From assembly GCA_016946835.1 (NCBI GenBank), contig JACVTC010000036.1, positions 782,501 through 840,000 on the forward strand: a stretch of DNA of 57,500 bases. Reading direction: 5' to 3'. Source of the stretch: Neocallimastix lanati (nom. inval.) (lineage: Eukaryota; Neocallimastigomycota; Neocallimastigomycetes; Neocallimastigales; Neocallimastigaceae). The position numbers and the translations under genes are program-made. Shown piece by piece: positions 1 through 12,004 of this stretch. The notes under the pieces were generated by a model that made no database searches, was not told the DNA's origin, and saw only the letters and a list, made by a program, of their open reading frames with translations. The stretch's first letter is position 1; the number at the start of each line of letters is the position of its first letter.

Positions 1-404
1 TAAGTATTTTCACTTTTTATGAATAGATAAATTAAGGTATAAATATTAAAAACAAAGTAATAATGTTAATTTTATATATATATATATATTATATTTTAAA
101 ATGTAAGTTTTCAATTTTTGATATTTTAACATCTAAATTATTTTTTTATAGCTTATATTATATTGAATTTATATATATTAATAATTTTTAAATGATTTAT
201 AATACTTATTGTTTTAAAAATGATATGCAAAGATTTCCAAAAAAATAAAAAAAAAAAAAATTTAAATAATATTAAATTAGATATTAAAATTAATTAAATA
301 TATTTAATCAAAATTAAAGCAAAGATCTTCCTGTAAAATCACTAATATTTCATACTATTAATCTATATTTATATTATTATTATTTCAGTATTTCTTATTA
401 TTTA
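1..404. other. AT-rich spacer
   Basis: About 90 percent A+T with short TA and A runs. No open frame, RNA gene or recognisable repeat family was seen here. Confidence 0.6.
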
Positions 405-870
405 CTAATATCCGTCGGTCAGGACAATACAGGTTACTGTAGTGGCAGGGGTTCAAATCCCCTACATAGAACCAAATAAGCACTGAGGTTTTCTATCTTG
501 GGGTATCATGCATCCGTAGTGGTATCCAAAAGGCTCTCTTGGCTGATTATTCACCAAACCCTGATATTATGATATGATTTAATCATAGGCCTTGATAATA
601 TTTCCCGTTAATTCTACAGGAATTAGGCTGGACAAATTCCAATATGTTAATGATTACACCTACTGGAAAGGGAATGAATGGTTCCTGTTCTGACACTCGT
701 GGTCAATGGAGATGTATGTAGGAATATATAGAGAATTCAATTCCAGGCAGACGTGTAATGAGGTGTTGTGAGTGAGCTATACTAGTATGCTATATATCAT
801 CATCACACTCACAGTAATAACTATTGAGGTACTAATAGGAGATGGATACCCATTATGTGTCTATATATTT
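405..870. other. GC-richer island with tRNA-like T arm, possible retroelement remnant
   Basis: This stretch is markedly less AT-rich than its surroundings. It contains a perfect T-arm-like hairpin at 447-463 (5-bp stem AGGGG/CCCCT around loop TTCAAAT). This is followed by seven bases and ACCA (464-474), which is the layout of the 3' half of a tRNA. A matching 5' half with D and anticodon arms is not evident in the preceding 80 bases, so an intact tRNA gene is not called. A short open stretch on the minus strand exists but has no recognisable domain. The island could be a tRNA-derived SINE, the end of a retroelement, or a decayed tRNA. Confidence 0.35.
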
Positions 871-917
871 ATTTTTAGTAATATCATTATTATTTTAGTA
901 TTTCATATTGATGTTTC

Positions 918-3400
918 TTTTTTTTTGAATTAATAAATTTTTTTTTAGACTAGGAGGAGAATACACTTTCAATGCTTTATTAAATAGATAATTATATTTT
1001 TATGAATTACATTTATTAAAAAAAAAATACATTATATAATTTAAAGATAAAAATAAAATGCATGTAAAAGATTAAATAAAATAAAAAATAATAATAAAAA
1101 AAAAAAAAAAAAAAGTAATTAATCATAGAAAATTTAATGTAATAAAGAATAAAAATAAGTTCAAAAGTTAAAAAAAATTCTATGTGATGTATACTAGATG
1201 TAGTAATATGATCACCAGTTAAATCTAAAATAATAAAACAAAGAAGAAGCATCTTTAAAATAGATAGTGTGATATTCACTAATAAACTCTCCCCTGAAAA
1301 ATCAAGAAAGATCATCAAAAATTGAATTACTTACTATAGGTTCTGTGTTCGGAACTGTGCTGTTAGTAAATATGTATTAATGAGAATTAACAGGACTTCT
1401 AACTGCACTATTCCTTCGCCATATCGGTATGACCGTCAGCTCTCTTAATAATGAAAGTATTTTTTACTAAACCTCTCAAAAAGTAACTCAAGAAGAGCTA
1501 CCGATGATCGGCATTGTATTAGCAAGATATTCCGCAAGCTCCTACAATATACGAAACAGTAGATCCCTGTAAACTTTTTAGATTTTTAGGAGTTGTTCAC
1601 TTAAATGTCTCGGTTCTCCAGTATCGAATTGTAGCTCATCTAAAGCTGAAATTCCACCAAGAAGGAATATATAAATATACCTGTTAATCGTATTCTAAAA
1701 TATTAGAATAAGAAGGAAGTAAGGAAAGATTCTTTACTTTATTGGCAAATAAAATGAAAAGGTCATTGATAAAATCGACATAAAGAAAAGATAGAGCATT
1801 CAAATATCCAATGGATAAAAGATTGATCACCTTTTCCATAGCAAGGATAGAACTTAGGACAAACTGTCAAAAACTCTACCACTTCTAATTTGTAATAGTG
1901 GTATTATATTTGTAACCAACTCTTAATCTTAAGATCCAGTTAAAACCTAAACTTAAATGAAGGTATTCAAGGCTGAGATTGAATAGATTTCTAGTATTTA
2001 TAAATTTGAAGTAATCATAATTCGTACCTTTAATTCCTTGGAATTTAGCAACATCAAACCAATAAGATTCAATAACATCTTTGAATTTAGTGATATTCTT
2101 TTTTCCTAATTTTCTTGAGGAGCACCAGTGATTTTTTCGACCATATCCCTTTCATGCCATGTTATTCTTATAACATGGCATGAAATGGATATGGTTTATG
2201 AGATCTATAATGATACATTTTGAATTTTTTCATTTACAAAAAGCATTTTATTTAAAGAGAAGCACTAAAACCAGCAATTGGAAACAGTTGAAGATCACGA
2301 GATAAGACACAAATACTAACCGTTGAGTTTCTTTTGATATAATTCTTAACATTTTTTCTTCTTTTCAATGTTAAGATATTTTCTTTGTTCGAGGAGGCAG
2401 AATCAATACACTACAACAATACAATGTAAATTAGGAATTGCACATTCTAAGGAAAATCCTTATTTTCTTTCTCTAGTTTTTTATCCAATAATAAAGTTCC
2501 ATCAACATTTAAAAGATCTATTATTCAATCATATATTTTGCTCAAACTTTTAGGTTCAAACAAAAAAAATTCTAACTTTATTATTCATATAAATGATAAT
2601 AGGCTCAAAAGAAAGATCTACTAAAGGGGATACCCAAGTAAATATACAAAGATTCTTTAGGGATAGAATACATACCAAGGTGAAATGTTGGTTCTTCATA
2701 ATCAGGATATGAAACAAAATTAACAAAAATCTAAGTTTTTAATAACCATGGTAGAACATTTATTGATACCAAAAGACGTTTCATTTTTATTAGTCCAACA
2801 TAAAAACATGACGAAGTAGAGTCTTCATTTTCCTTTCATTATGTTCAATAAGAACAATATCATCAGCAAAAAGACCACAACAACATTTTTTATTATCAAT
2901 ATTAACACCATATTTATCACAATTATTTAAACTATCATTAATGAATAAATTAAACAAAATTGGTGATAATGAGCAATCTTGTCTAACAACCATGATGAAT
3001 AGGAAATTCATTTGATAACATATCAAGGTAACGAGCTCAAGCTTTATAAATATGGTAGAGCTTCTTTTCCGAGATCTCTTAAACCATTATCAAGGGAGGA
3101 ACAACTACACTAATCCTCAATAAATTGACCAGATCAAGCGCTCTCTACACTATCAATTATATTAACTAACAACTAGAATACTTACCATGTGCGAGCAAAA
3201 CACCGTCTTTATTTATAGGAGACAAACAAACGCCCTTGGAGGGTGAAAATTACCCCTATACAAATTCAGGAGGTAATCGAGGGGTAGATTCAGAAACTTT
3301 ATGTGTGTTAGTTCAAAATACTAAGCACAAGGATAAAGACTAAAAAGACATATTTTAAATTCAATCAATAGAATAGACTACTACTATATATGTGGCAAAT
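918..3400 (-). mobile_element. decayed LINE (non-LTR retrotransposon), family 1, minus strand
   Basis: The left edge carries T runs (918-950), which is a poly(A) tail read on the opposite strand. It is followed by a 3' region that recurs at about 12005, 23645 and 31270 in the same orientation. The interior from about 1330 to 3330 is richer in G+C than the neighbourhood, as expected of former coding DNA. Reverse transcriptase motifs lie at 2618-3060. The right (5') boundary is not defined; the composition returns to spacer near 3340-3400. The extent is an inference from composition plus the two anchored ends. Confidence 0.6.
2618..3060 (-). pseudogene. LINE reverse transcriptase fragment, frameshifted
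   Basis: The minus-strand frame at 2790-3026 encodes VRQDCSLSPILFNLFIND, the RT motif usually written RQGxxLSPxLFN. It continues to GLFADDIVLIE, which contains the catalytic FADD box. The frame then breaks. The next conserved block, NETSFGINKCSTMVIK, is in another frame at about 2725-2785, and a further piece ending IYLGIPFSR is at 2618-2706. The order matches the palm and thumb of non-LTR (jockey/L1-like) reverse transcriptases. At least two frameshifts and a stop mean it is not a functional enzyme. It is the interior of the minus-strand LINE that ends at the T runs near 918-950. No endonuclease domain was recognised. Confidence 0.8.
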
Positions 3401-3463
3401 GAATTATTAAAAATTAATTTTAATCACATGATTTCATTTAAGTTAAATATAATTTAATTATTG

Positions 3464-3495
<32 letters not shown>

Positions 3496-3550
3496 ATTTA
3501 AGAAAATTTACTTCTTTAATAATAAGATTTTATTTAAAAGTAATTTTAAA

Positions 3551-4370
3551 ATGTATACTTTTAAAAAATTTATTTTATTTGGTGATTCTCTTACTCAAGT
3601 ATGTATTTTTTTTTTATTCATATTATATATATTAGATATTTTAAATTTAAAATAAAATTTAAATTTCATTTAACTAATTGAATAAAATTTTTATAATGAA
3701 CAAATAAATATATATTATAATATTACATTAAAAAATATCAATAAATAAATAAAAATTAATAATAAATAATAATATAAATATATAATTTAATGTGTATATA
3801 TATTTTTTATAAAATAAAAATAAAAATAAAAATAAATAAATGAATAAATTAAAATAAAGAGGGGTTACATGCAGGAATTTAAAGGATGGGTAGCAACACT
3901 GGCCAATCAATATATTAGAAAAGTCGATGTAGTTAATAGAGGATTTTCAGGTAAATGATTATTTAGATTTAATAATGGATGATTAATCAAATTCGTTTCT
4001 AATAAAATTAGAAAATTAGATATTTATTAATAATTAATTATATAATAACTAATATGAAACAAAATATTATTGTAATTATTAAAATTGTTTTAATAAATAA
4101 AATAATTACTATTTTATAATAATTGATTATTAATATATATAAATATTTTATTATCAATATTTTGTTAATATCAATAAATAAAATACTTATAAATTTTATA
4201 AATGGCAGAAGATCATAATTACTATTAAAATTAATAAAATATATAATAATTACTATTAAAATTAATAAAATATTTAATAATTAATATAATTATTATAATC
4301 ATTATTGTTATTATATTATTATAATTATTACTACATTATTGTTATTTTGTTATTATTATTTGAATTTATA

Positions 4371-4407
<37 letters not shown>

Positions 4408-5134
4408 GGTTTTTATTACTATATTATAATTATTGTTATTAATTATAACTAATCTTTATAAATAAATATATATTTGTATGCATAATAATAACAATAATAA
4501 TAATATTATTATTAAAAAAAAAAAAAAAAAAAAAAAAGGTTATAATACTGTTCACGCTCTTGAACTTTTCCCAAAAATTTTCAATAAGGAAATATGTAAG
4601 GATACCCTTCTTATGACTTTATTTTTCGGAGCGAATGATTGTAGTTTAAATCCAATACAAATGATAACGCCAGAAGCCTATGTTAAAAATATGCGTCAAT
4701 TGATCCAACTCAGTTTAGAAACTTTCCCAGAAAATTGTCCAATTATTGTGATTACCCCACCACCATGTTATGCTAGAAAATTTAATGAAGATCATGACTT
4801 TCATGATCATGAAAATAAGAGAACAGAAGAATTCCGTAATCTCTGTCTTGCAACAGTGAAAGAATTTTCAAATAATGCTCGTGTATTTCATATAGATATC
4901 TGGGAAGATATTCTTGGAGAATCATGGGATACCGAAACAGAAGAATTTAATGAGAAGATTAATCAATATCTCTGTGATGGTTTGCATCTTAATGCTGCTG
5001 GTAATGATCTTATTTATAATAATTTAATTAAATTAATTGATGAAAAGCTTCCACATCTTTCATCCGATAATTTATCTTTAATTGGACCCTATTGGAGAGA
5101 TATTAATCCAATAAATTACAAAGTTTCATTTTAA
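3551..5134 (+). CDS. IAH1: isoamyl acetate-hydrolysing esterase 1-like SGNH/GDSL hydrolase
   Basis: Three exons are inferred: 3551-3598, 3875-3950 and 4539-5134 (stop TAA), giving 239 residues, close to yeast IAH1 at about 238. Introns are GT-AG (GTATGT and GTAAAT donors) with phases 0 and 1. The N-terminus carries the block I nucleophile motif FGDSLTQ with catalytic Ser13. Exon 2 carries the family segment NRGFSG with the oxyanion glycine region. Block III is FFGANDCS with Asn74, and block V is DGLHLN with Asp188 and His191. The C-terminus has the family-typical PYWRDI segment. The family hydrolyses acetate and other short esters; the substrate here is not provable from sequence. No signal peptide is seen, so it is probably cytosolic. 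ATG 3551 is chosen because the GDS block starts ten residues later, as in homologues; an upstream in-frame ATG at 3461 would only add poly-lysine from an A tract. The second acceptor AG follows 24 adenines, which is unusual. It stands alone between LINE debris and the hairpin arrays. Confidence 0.88.
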
Positions 5135-5449
5135 ATAAGGAAGAAGAGAAAAAAAAAAAAAAAATTTTAAAAAAATTAAAACATTAGAACTAAAACAAAA
5201 AAGAAAAAAGAAAAAATAAGAAAAAAATAAAAATAAAAAATTAATAATAATAATAATAATAATTTATGAATTATATAATTAAAAATAATAATAATAATTA
5301 TAAATAAATAAACAATAAATAATAAAAAATCAAATAAATTAATATATATATATATATATATAGTTGTAGAATGTAGAAGTAATAATAATATTTTTATTTT
5401 ATTTTATTTTATTTAATTTTTTGCTATTTTTTGAATATTGATATTCCTT

Positions 5450-5484
<35 letters not shown>

Positions 5485-5640
5485 ATAGGTAACTCTTTTA
5501 ATACAATATTTCTAATATTAAATTAAAAAAGGTCATTAGCACCGACGTGATTTTATTTTATTTATATATATATATATATATATTCATTTGATTATTTACA
5601 TATTTATTTGTATTTAAATATATACATTTATATATATTAA
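5135..5640. other. spacer after IAH1 with simple repeats
   Basis: AT-rich, with an AAT run near 5240-5265, TA dinucleotides at about 5341-5360 and 5568-5582, and a long T run at about 5452-5480. A tiny GC-richer patch sits near 5532-5551. No coding sequence was seen. Confidence 0.6.
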
Positions 5641-5750
5641 AATCATACTTCGTAATTGATTATTACTTATATTTTAAAAAATATAAATATTTTTATTAAA
5701 AATACTTAAAAAGTATCCAAATAAAAATACTTATAAAAATATTTAAATTT

Positions 5751-5827
5751 GGCAGGAGATAGAATAGTAATTAAAATTATTCTGTTGATTCGAGAGTTAA
5801 TAGAAGTAACTATTTCAATAGCTGCCA
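5751..5827. repeat. first B-type hairpin of array 1
   Basis: Core GGCAG at 5751 pairs with CTGCC at its far end. Flanks AATTTAAATAT and ATATTTAAATT extend the stem by 11 bp around a one-base T bulge. An inner complementary pair (GAATAGT with ACTATTTC) continues the fold, leaving internal loops GAGATA and AATAG. It is followed within about 25 bases by a run of T. Confidence 0.8.
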
Positions 5828-5961
5828 ATTTAAATATATTTAATTTTTTTTTCTCATTATTATCATAAAAATTAAAATGAATAAAAAATAAATTATATAT
5901 TAAGATTATACAATTTCTTTTTATTTATTTTAAATTCTTAAAATAACAATGAATATAATGA

Positions 5962-6016
5962 AATAAGAATATTTTATTTAAATTATTATTGTATAAATTA
6001 TTAAAATATTCTTATT
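5962..6016. repeat. D-type hairpin (15-bp perfect inverted repeat)
   Basis: The left arm 5962-5976 reads AATAAGAATATTTTA and the right arm 6002-6016 is its exact reverse complement, with a 25-base spacer. The same pair recurs in most units of all three arrays, although some copies are damaged (for example near 9345 and 17420). Confidence 0.85.
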
Positions 6017-6029
6017 TTGAATAAAAACT

Positions 6030-6090
6030 AGATAGTTTTAAAAAATCCATTATTTATTTGATTTTAAAAAAATGGTTGCTGTAACTATCT
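6030..6090. repeat. C-type hairpin
   Basis: AGATAGTT at 6030 pairs with AACTATCT ending at 6090. An inner CCAT/ATGG pair and the conserved loop-side word GTTGCTGT are retained between copies. Further copies start near 6714, 7391, 8054, 8735, 9404 and 10182 and in the other arrays. Confidence 0.8.
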
Positions 6091-6225
6091 AAAAATAAAA
6101 ATTCAATAAAGTTTCTTATTATTTTTAATTATGAGCATATAATAATTGATTATTAATATATATAAATATTTTATTATAAATATTTTGTTAATATTAATAA
6201 ATAAAATACTTATAAATTTATAAAT

Positions 6226-6305
6226 GGCAGGAGATAGAATAGTAATTAAAAATTATTCTTATGATGATTTGAGATTTAATAGAAGTAACTATTTCAATAG
6301 CTGCC
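6226..6305. repeat. A-type hairpin
   Basis: GGCAG at 6226 and CTGCC at 6301-6305 are enclosed by TTATAAAT and ATTTATAA, so the outer stem is a perfect palindrome of 13-14 bp. The core is shared with the B type but the outer arms are different, and in both types the arms remain mutually complementary. Confidence 0.85.
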
Positions 6306-9300
6306 ATTTATAAATGTTTTATTTTTTTCTGTAATTTAATATTCCTTTTAGTTTTAAAAAGTATAAATATTTTTATTAAAAACACTTTATAAGTATCATA
6401 ATAAAAATACTTATATAAATATTTAAATTTGGCAGGAGATAGAATAGTAATTAAAATTATTCTGTTGATTCGAGAGTTAATAGAAGTAACTATTTCAATA
6501 GCTGCCAATTTAAATATGTTTAATTAATTTTTTTTCTCATTATTATCGTAAAAATTAAAATGAATAAAAAATAAATTATATATTAAGATTATACAATTTT
6601 TTTTTTATTTATTTTAAATTCTTAAAATAACAATGAATATAATGAAATAAGAATATTTTATTTAAATCATTATTGTATAAATTATTAAAATATTCTTATT
6701 TTGAATAAAAACTAGATAGTTTTAAAAAATCCATTATTTATTTGATTTTAAAAAAATGGTTGCTGTAACTATCTAAAAATAAAAATTCCAAAAAGTTTAT
6801 TATTATTTTTAACCACATGTATTGGATTACTTATTATTACTATATAAATATCTTATTATTAATATTTTGCTAATATTAATAAATAAAATACTTATAAAAT
6901 TCATAAATGGCAGGAGATAGAATAGTAATTAAAAATTATTCTTCTGATGATTTGAGATTTAATAGAAGTAACTATTTCAATAGCTGCCATTTATAAATGT
7001 TTTATTTTTTTCTTTAATTTATATTCCTTTTAGTTTTAAAAAGTATAAATATTTTTATTAAAAACACTTTATAAGTATCATAATAAAAATACTTATATAA
7101 ATATTTAAATTTGGCAGGAGATAGAATAGTAATTAAAATTATTCTTATGATTTGAGATTTAATAGAAGTAACTATTTCAATAGCTGCCAATTTAAATATA
7201 TTTAATTTTTTTTTCTCATTATTATCATAAAAATTAAAATGAATAAAAAATAAATTATATATTAAGATTATACATTTTTTTTTATTTATTTTAAATTCTT
7301 AAAATAACAATGAATATAATGAAATAAGAATATTTTATTTAAATCATTATTGTATATATTATTAAAATATTCTTATTTTGAATAAAAACTAGATAGTTTT
7401 AAAAAATCCATAATATATTTGATTTTAAAAAAATAGTTGCTGTAACTATCTAAAAATAAAAAGTCAATAAAGTTTTTTATTATTTTTAAATATAAATTAT
7501 ATAAATATCTTATTATTAATATTTATTAATATTAATAAATAAAATACTTATAAATTTTATAAATGGCAGGAGATAGAATAGTAATTAAAAATTATTCTTA
7601 TGATGATTTGAGATTTAATAGAAGTAACTATTTCAATAGCTGCCATTTATAAATGTTTTATTTTTTTTTTCTGTAATTTATATTCCTTTTAGTTTTAAAA
7701 AGTATAAATATTTTTATTAAAAACACTTTATTTTATAAGTATCATAATAAAAATACTTATATAAATATTTAAATTTGGCAGGAGATAGAATAGTAATTAA
7801 AATTATTCTGATGATTTGAGATTTAATAGAAGTAACTATTTCAATAGCTGCCAATTTAAATATATTTAATTTTTTTTTCTCATTATTATCATAAAAATTA
7901 AAATGAATAAAAAATAAATTATATATTAAGATTATACATTTTCTTTTATTTATTTTAAATTCTTAAAATAACAATGAATATAATGAAATAAGAATATTTT
8001 ATTTAAATCATTATTGTATAAATTATTAAAATATTCTTATTTTGAATAAAAACTAGATAGTTTTAAAAAATCCATTATATATTTGATTTTAAAAAAATGG
8101 TTGCTGTAACTATCTAAAAATAAAAATTTCAAAAAGTTTATTATTATTTTTAATCACAAGTATTGAATTACTTATTATTATTATATAAATATTTTATTAT
8201 TAATATTTTGTTAATATTAATAAATAAAATACTTATAAATTCATAAATGGCAGGAGATAGAATAGTAATTAAAAAATATTCTTATGATGATTTGAGATTT
8301 AATAGAAGTAACTATTTCAATAGCTGCCATTTATAAATGTTTTATTTTTTTTTCTGTAATTTAATATTCCTTTTAGTTTAAAAAGTATAAATATTTTTAT
8401 TAAAAACACTTTATAAGTATCATAATAAAAATACTTATATAAATATTTAAATTTGGCAGGAGATAGAATAGTAATTTAAAATTATTCTGTTGATTTAAGA
8501 TTTAATAGAAGTAACTATTTCAATAGCTGCCAATTTAAATATATTTAATTAATTTTTTTCACATTATTATCGTAAAAATTAAAATGAATAAAAAATAAAT
8601 TATATATTAAGATTATACAATTTTTTTTTATTTATTTTAAATTCTTAAAATAACAATGAATATAATGAAATAAGAATATTTTATTTAAATCATTATTGTA
8701 TAAATTATTAAAATATTCTTATTTAGAATAAAAACTAGATAGTTTTAAAAAATCCAATTTATATTTTATTTCAAAAAAATGCTTGCTGTAACTATCTAAA
8801 AATAAAAATTCCAAAAAGCTTATTATTATTTTTAACCACAAGTATTGAATTACTTATTATTACTATATAAATATCTTATTATTAATATTTTGTTAATATT
8901 AATATATAAAATACTTATAAAATTCATAAATGGCAGGAGATAGAATAGTAATTAAAAATTATTCTTCTGATGATTTGAGATTTAATAGAAGTAACTATTT
9001 CAATAGCTGCCATTTATAAATGTTTTGTTTTTTTCTTTAATTTAATATTCCTTTTAGTTTTAAAAAGTATAAATATTTTTATTAAAAACACTTTATAAGT
9101 ATCATAATAAAAATACTTATATAAATATTTAAATTTGGCAGGAGATAGAATAGTAATTTAAAATTATTCTGTTGATTTAAGATTTAATAGAAGTAACTAT
9201 TTCAATAGCTGCCAATTTAAATATATTTAATTATTTTTTTTATTATTATTATAAAAATTAAAATGAATAAAAAATAAATTATATACTATAATTATATAAT

Positions 9301-9597
9301 TCTTTACAAACATTTTAAATTCCTATAATAACAATGAATCAGATGAAATAATAACATTATCATTGTATAATTAATTAAAATATTCTTATTTAGAATAAAA
9401 ACTAGATAGTTTTAAAAAATCCAATTTATATTTGATTTCAAAAAAATGCTTGCTGTAACTATCTAAAAATAAAAATTCCAAAAAGCTTATTATTATTTTT
9501 AACCACAAGTATAGGATTACTTATTACTATTATATAAATATCTTATTATTAATATTTGTTAATATTAATATATAAAATACTTATATGTTTTATAAAT

Positions 9598-9723
9598 GGC
9601 AGAAGATAGAATAGTAATTAAAAATTATACTTATAATTTAAGTATAACTGTAATAATTTAAAATTATTACTGTTATACTTAGAAGTAACTATTTCAATAG
9701 AAGTAACCATTTCAATAGCTGCC
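9598..9723. repeat. A-prime variant hairpin with nested palindrome
   Basis: This A copy is about 45 bases longer than normal. Its apical part contains a second nearly perfect inverted repeat (AAGTATAACTGTAATAAT and its complement, one mismatch). The 3' arm word AGAAGTAACTATTTCAAT is partly duplicated. Sister copies are at 17678 and 21213, with shorter relatives at 20503 and 21988. Confidence 0.85.
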
Positions 9724-10249
9724 ATTTATAAATTATTTAATTTTCTTTATTTCAAATTTTATTGCTAAGTGTGAAATTAAATCGTACTTCTTAATTTATT
9801 ATTATTTTTAATTTAAAAAAATATAAATATAAATATTTTTATTAATAACACTATATCATAAGTATCAAAATAAAAATACTTATATAAATATTTAAATTTG
9901 GCAGGAGATAGAATAGTAATTTAAAATTATTCTGTTGATTCTAGAGTTAATAGAAGTAACTATTTCAATAGCTGCCAATTTAGATATGTTTAATTAATTT
10001 TTTTTCTCATTATTATCATAAAAATTAAAATGAATAAAAAATAAATTATATACTAAAACTATATAATTTCTTTTCAAACATTTTAAATTCTTAAAATAAC
10101 AATGAATATAATGAAATAAGAGTCTTTTAATTACATTATTAATGTATAATTAATTAAAATATTTTTATTTTGAATAAAACTAGATAGTTTTAAAAAATCC
10201 ATTATATATTTGATTTTAAAAATATGGTTGCTGTAACTATCTAAAAATA

Positions 10250-11246
10250 TATTTTATAAATGATTTTTCATTATGATTAAATAAATTGTTTAAATTAATA
10301 AAAATCAATAATAATGACTCTATCTTTTTAAATTAAACCGTTTATCATTAATACTTAATTAAAATTCCTTATAATTCTTCTTAGAGTAGCTGTGACTATC
10401 TTATTCCAGATAAATTAAATTTGAGATTTATCTTCATTTTGCTTTTGTTCTTATTTAAAAATCAGTTTAAAATATATTATTATTAATATATTTTTATAAT
10501 TGAGCTAATAATGAAAATTAAAACCCAAAGTTTAGAGAAATACAATATCATAACTTTTACTCATCTTTGATCATATCTTTTTCCTTTTCTTCTTTTTTCA
10601 TTATTTTTCTAAAGTTGTTTTTTTTTTGTGTTATCTTTTTTTATTTGTATTTTTTCCTTTGTTGAAGTAGTGATTTTATTTTCGGTCCATGTAGTTTACT
10701 TTGATTTGTAAAAATTACTTAATATTTACTATAAAAATATTCATAATATGAGAATAAATATTCTGATGAAATAATTTTTTTTTTTGAAAATTTTTTTGCT
10801 CTTTTATAGTTTTTTTTCTTATTAAAATTATAATTAAATTTTAATAAAAAAAAAAGTATTGGACCAGTCAAAAAATACATTCTAAAAATTTAATTTGTGG
10901 TTAATTTCCATAAATTTTTATTCTTTCCAATTTTTATATAAAAAAAAGTTTAAAAAAAAAAATTTTTTTTATAAAACAATTAATAATTAAAATTTTGGTT
11001 AATGAGAATATTATAAATTATATATATTTAATAATTATTTTTTTTAAGAAAAAAATATTAATATTTATACATTATTTAATAATTTATATTTTAAAATAGG
11101 TGTATTTTTTTTTACTTTTTTCACTCTTTTTGTTTCAGAATATTATATTTTATTAAAATATAATATAAAAATTTAAAAAATAAAATATTAAAGTAATAAA
11201 TATTTTATATTAATAAATAAATGTTAGAAATATAGCATTAAAAGAG

Positions 11247-11278
<32 letters not shown>

Positions 11279-11853
11279 TTATTTATTAAATAGAGAAAAA
11301 AATATCATTAACTTTTCTAATATTTATTTAATAATTTATAAATTATACATGATAAACGAATTAAATATTATATCAAAATTTATAAAAGCATATAATATAA
11401 ATAATCAAAAAATATATAAATTAATTTATGGCTAATGTTTTTAATATTTTGTTCTATTTGTAAAATTCCAGTAAAAATTAATATTAATAGAAATAATGGT
11501 TAATGAAAATAATGTAAATTATAAACTATAATTTCAATAATTCATAAAATTATTATAATATATATATATATATTGATTTAAATAATTCATCAAATAGAAA
11601 TAATAAATGTATTTAATAATAATTATTATTAATAAAATAATACTAGTATTTATATATTTTTATTGTTTAAAATTTAAATGATATATATGTTATATTTTAT
11701 ATTAATCTTATTTTATATTTTTATTTTTATTTTTTTATTTTAACACAAATTTGATGAATTATTATAATAATAATTAATACTCGAGATATTATACAATAAA
11801 TACAAAAATATTTCATACATAAAATCATAATAATTATAATACTATATAATATT

Positions 11854-11886
<33 letters not shown>

Positions 11887-12000
11887 GACATTAATTATAT
11901 ATTATTAAATATATTATTATATAATTTTTTTATATTATTCTTAAAAAAAAAAAAAAAAAAAATTCTATATTAAAAATGTTTTTTTTTTTTTTTTTTTTTT
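10250..12000. repeat. conserved downstream flank of array 1
   Basis: A gene-free stretch shared with the DNA after array 2 (22195-23640) and array 3 (29265-31270). Shared words include TTTATTTTCGGTCCATG near 10676, AAAGTTTAGAGAAA near 10528 and TACTAGTATTTATATATT near 11641. It also holds an A run (about 11248-11276) and T runs (about 11860-11884 and 11979-12004). A single C-hairpin-like word GTAGCTGTGACTATCT is at about 10386. No open frame was recognised. Confidence 0.75.
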
Positions 12001-12004
12001 TTTT

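Larger units (their letters stand above)
5640..10250. repeat. multi-hairpin tandem array 1, about 680-bp unit, seven copies
   Basis: Direct tandem repeats. The B hairpin starts with GGCAGGAGATAGAATAG at 5751, 6431, 7113, 7777, 8455, 9137 and 9900, giving steps of about 664-682 and one of 763. Each unit holds, in order, B (left arm ATTTAAATTTGGCAG, right arm CTGCCAATTTAAAT), a D hairpin with a 15-bp arm AATAAGAATATTTTA, a C hairpin (AGATAGTT/AACTATCT), an F hairpin (TTATTAATATT/AATATTAATAA), an A hairpin (ATAAATGGCAG/CTGCCATTTAT) and a small E hairpin (ATAAGTAT/ATACTTAT). A starts at 6226, 6909, 7565, 8249, 8932 and 9598. Open frames inside are accidental. The function is unknown: satellite, structured RNA or foldback element. 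Confidence 0.92.

Noticed and set aside
362-474. Complete intron-containing tRNA gene using TCTATAT at 362 as 5' acceptor strand
   Set aside because: One acceptor pair mismatches and no D arm or seven-base anticodon loop fits in between.
1016-1318. 100-codon minus-strand frame
   Set aside because: Lies in the non-coding 3' region of LINE family 1, is poly-F/Y rich, and is not preserved in the other copies.
6308-6508. 66-codon frame repeated at 19906-20106
   Set aside because: The two copies are the B hairpin and its flank within the tandem unit; other units have no such frame.
5640-10250. CRISPR array, from regular spacing of a conserved palindromic word
   Set aside because: Spacers are themselves repeated, the period is hundreds of bases, no cas genes occur, and the DNA is eukaryotic.
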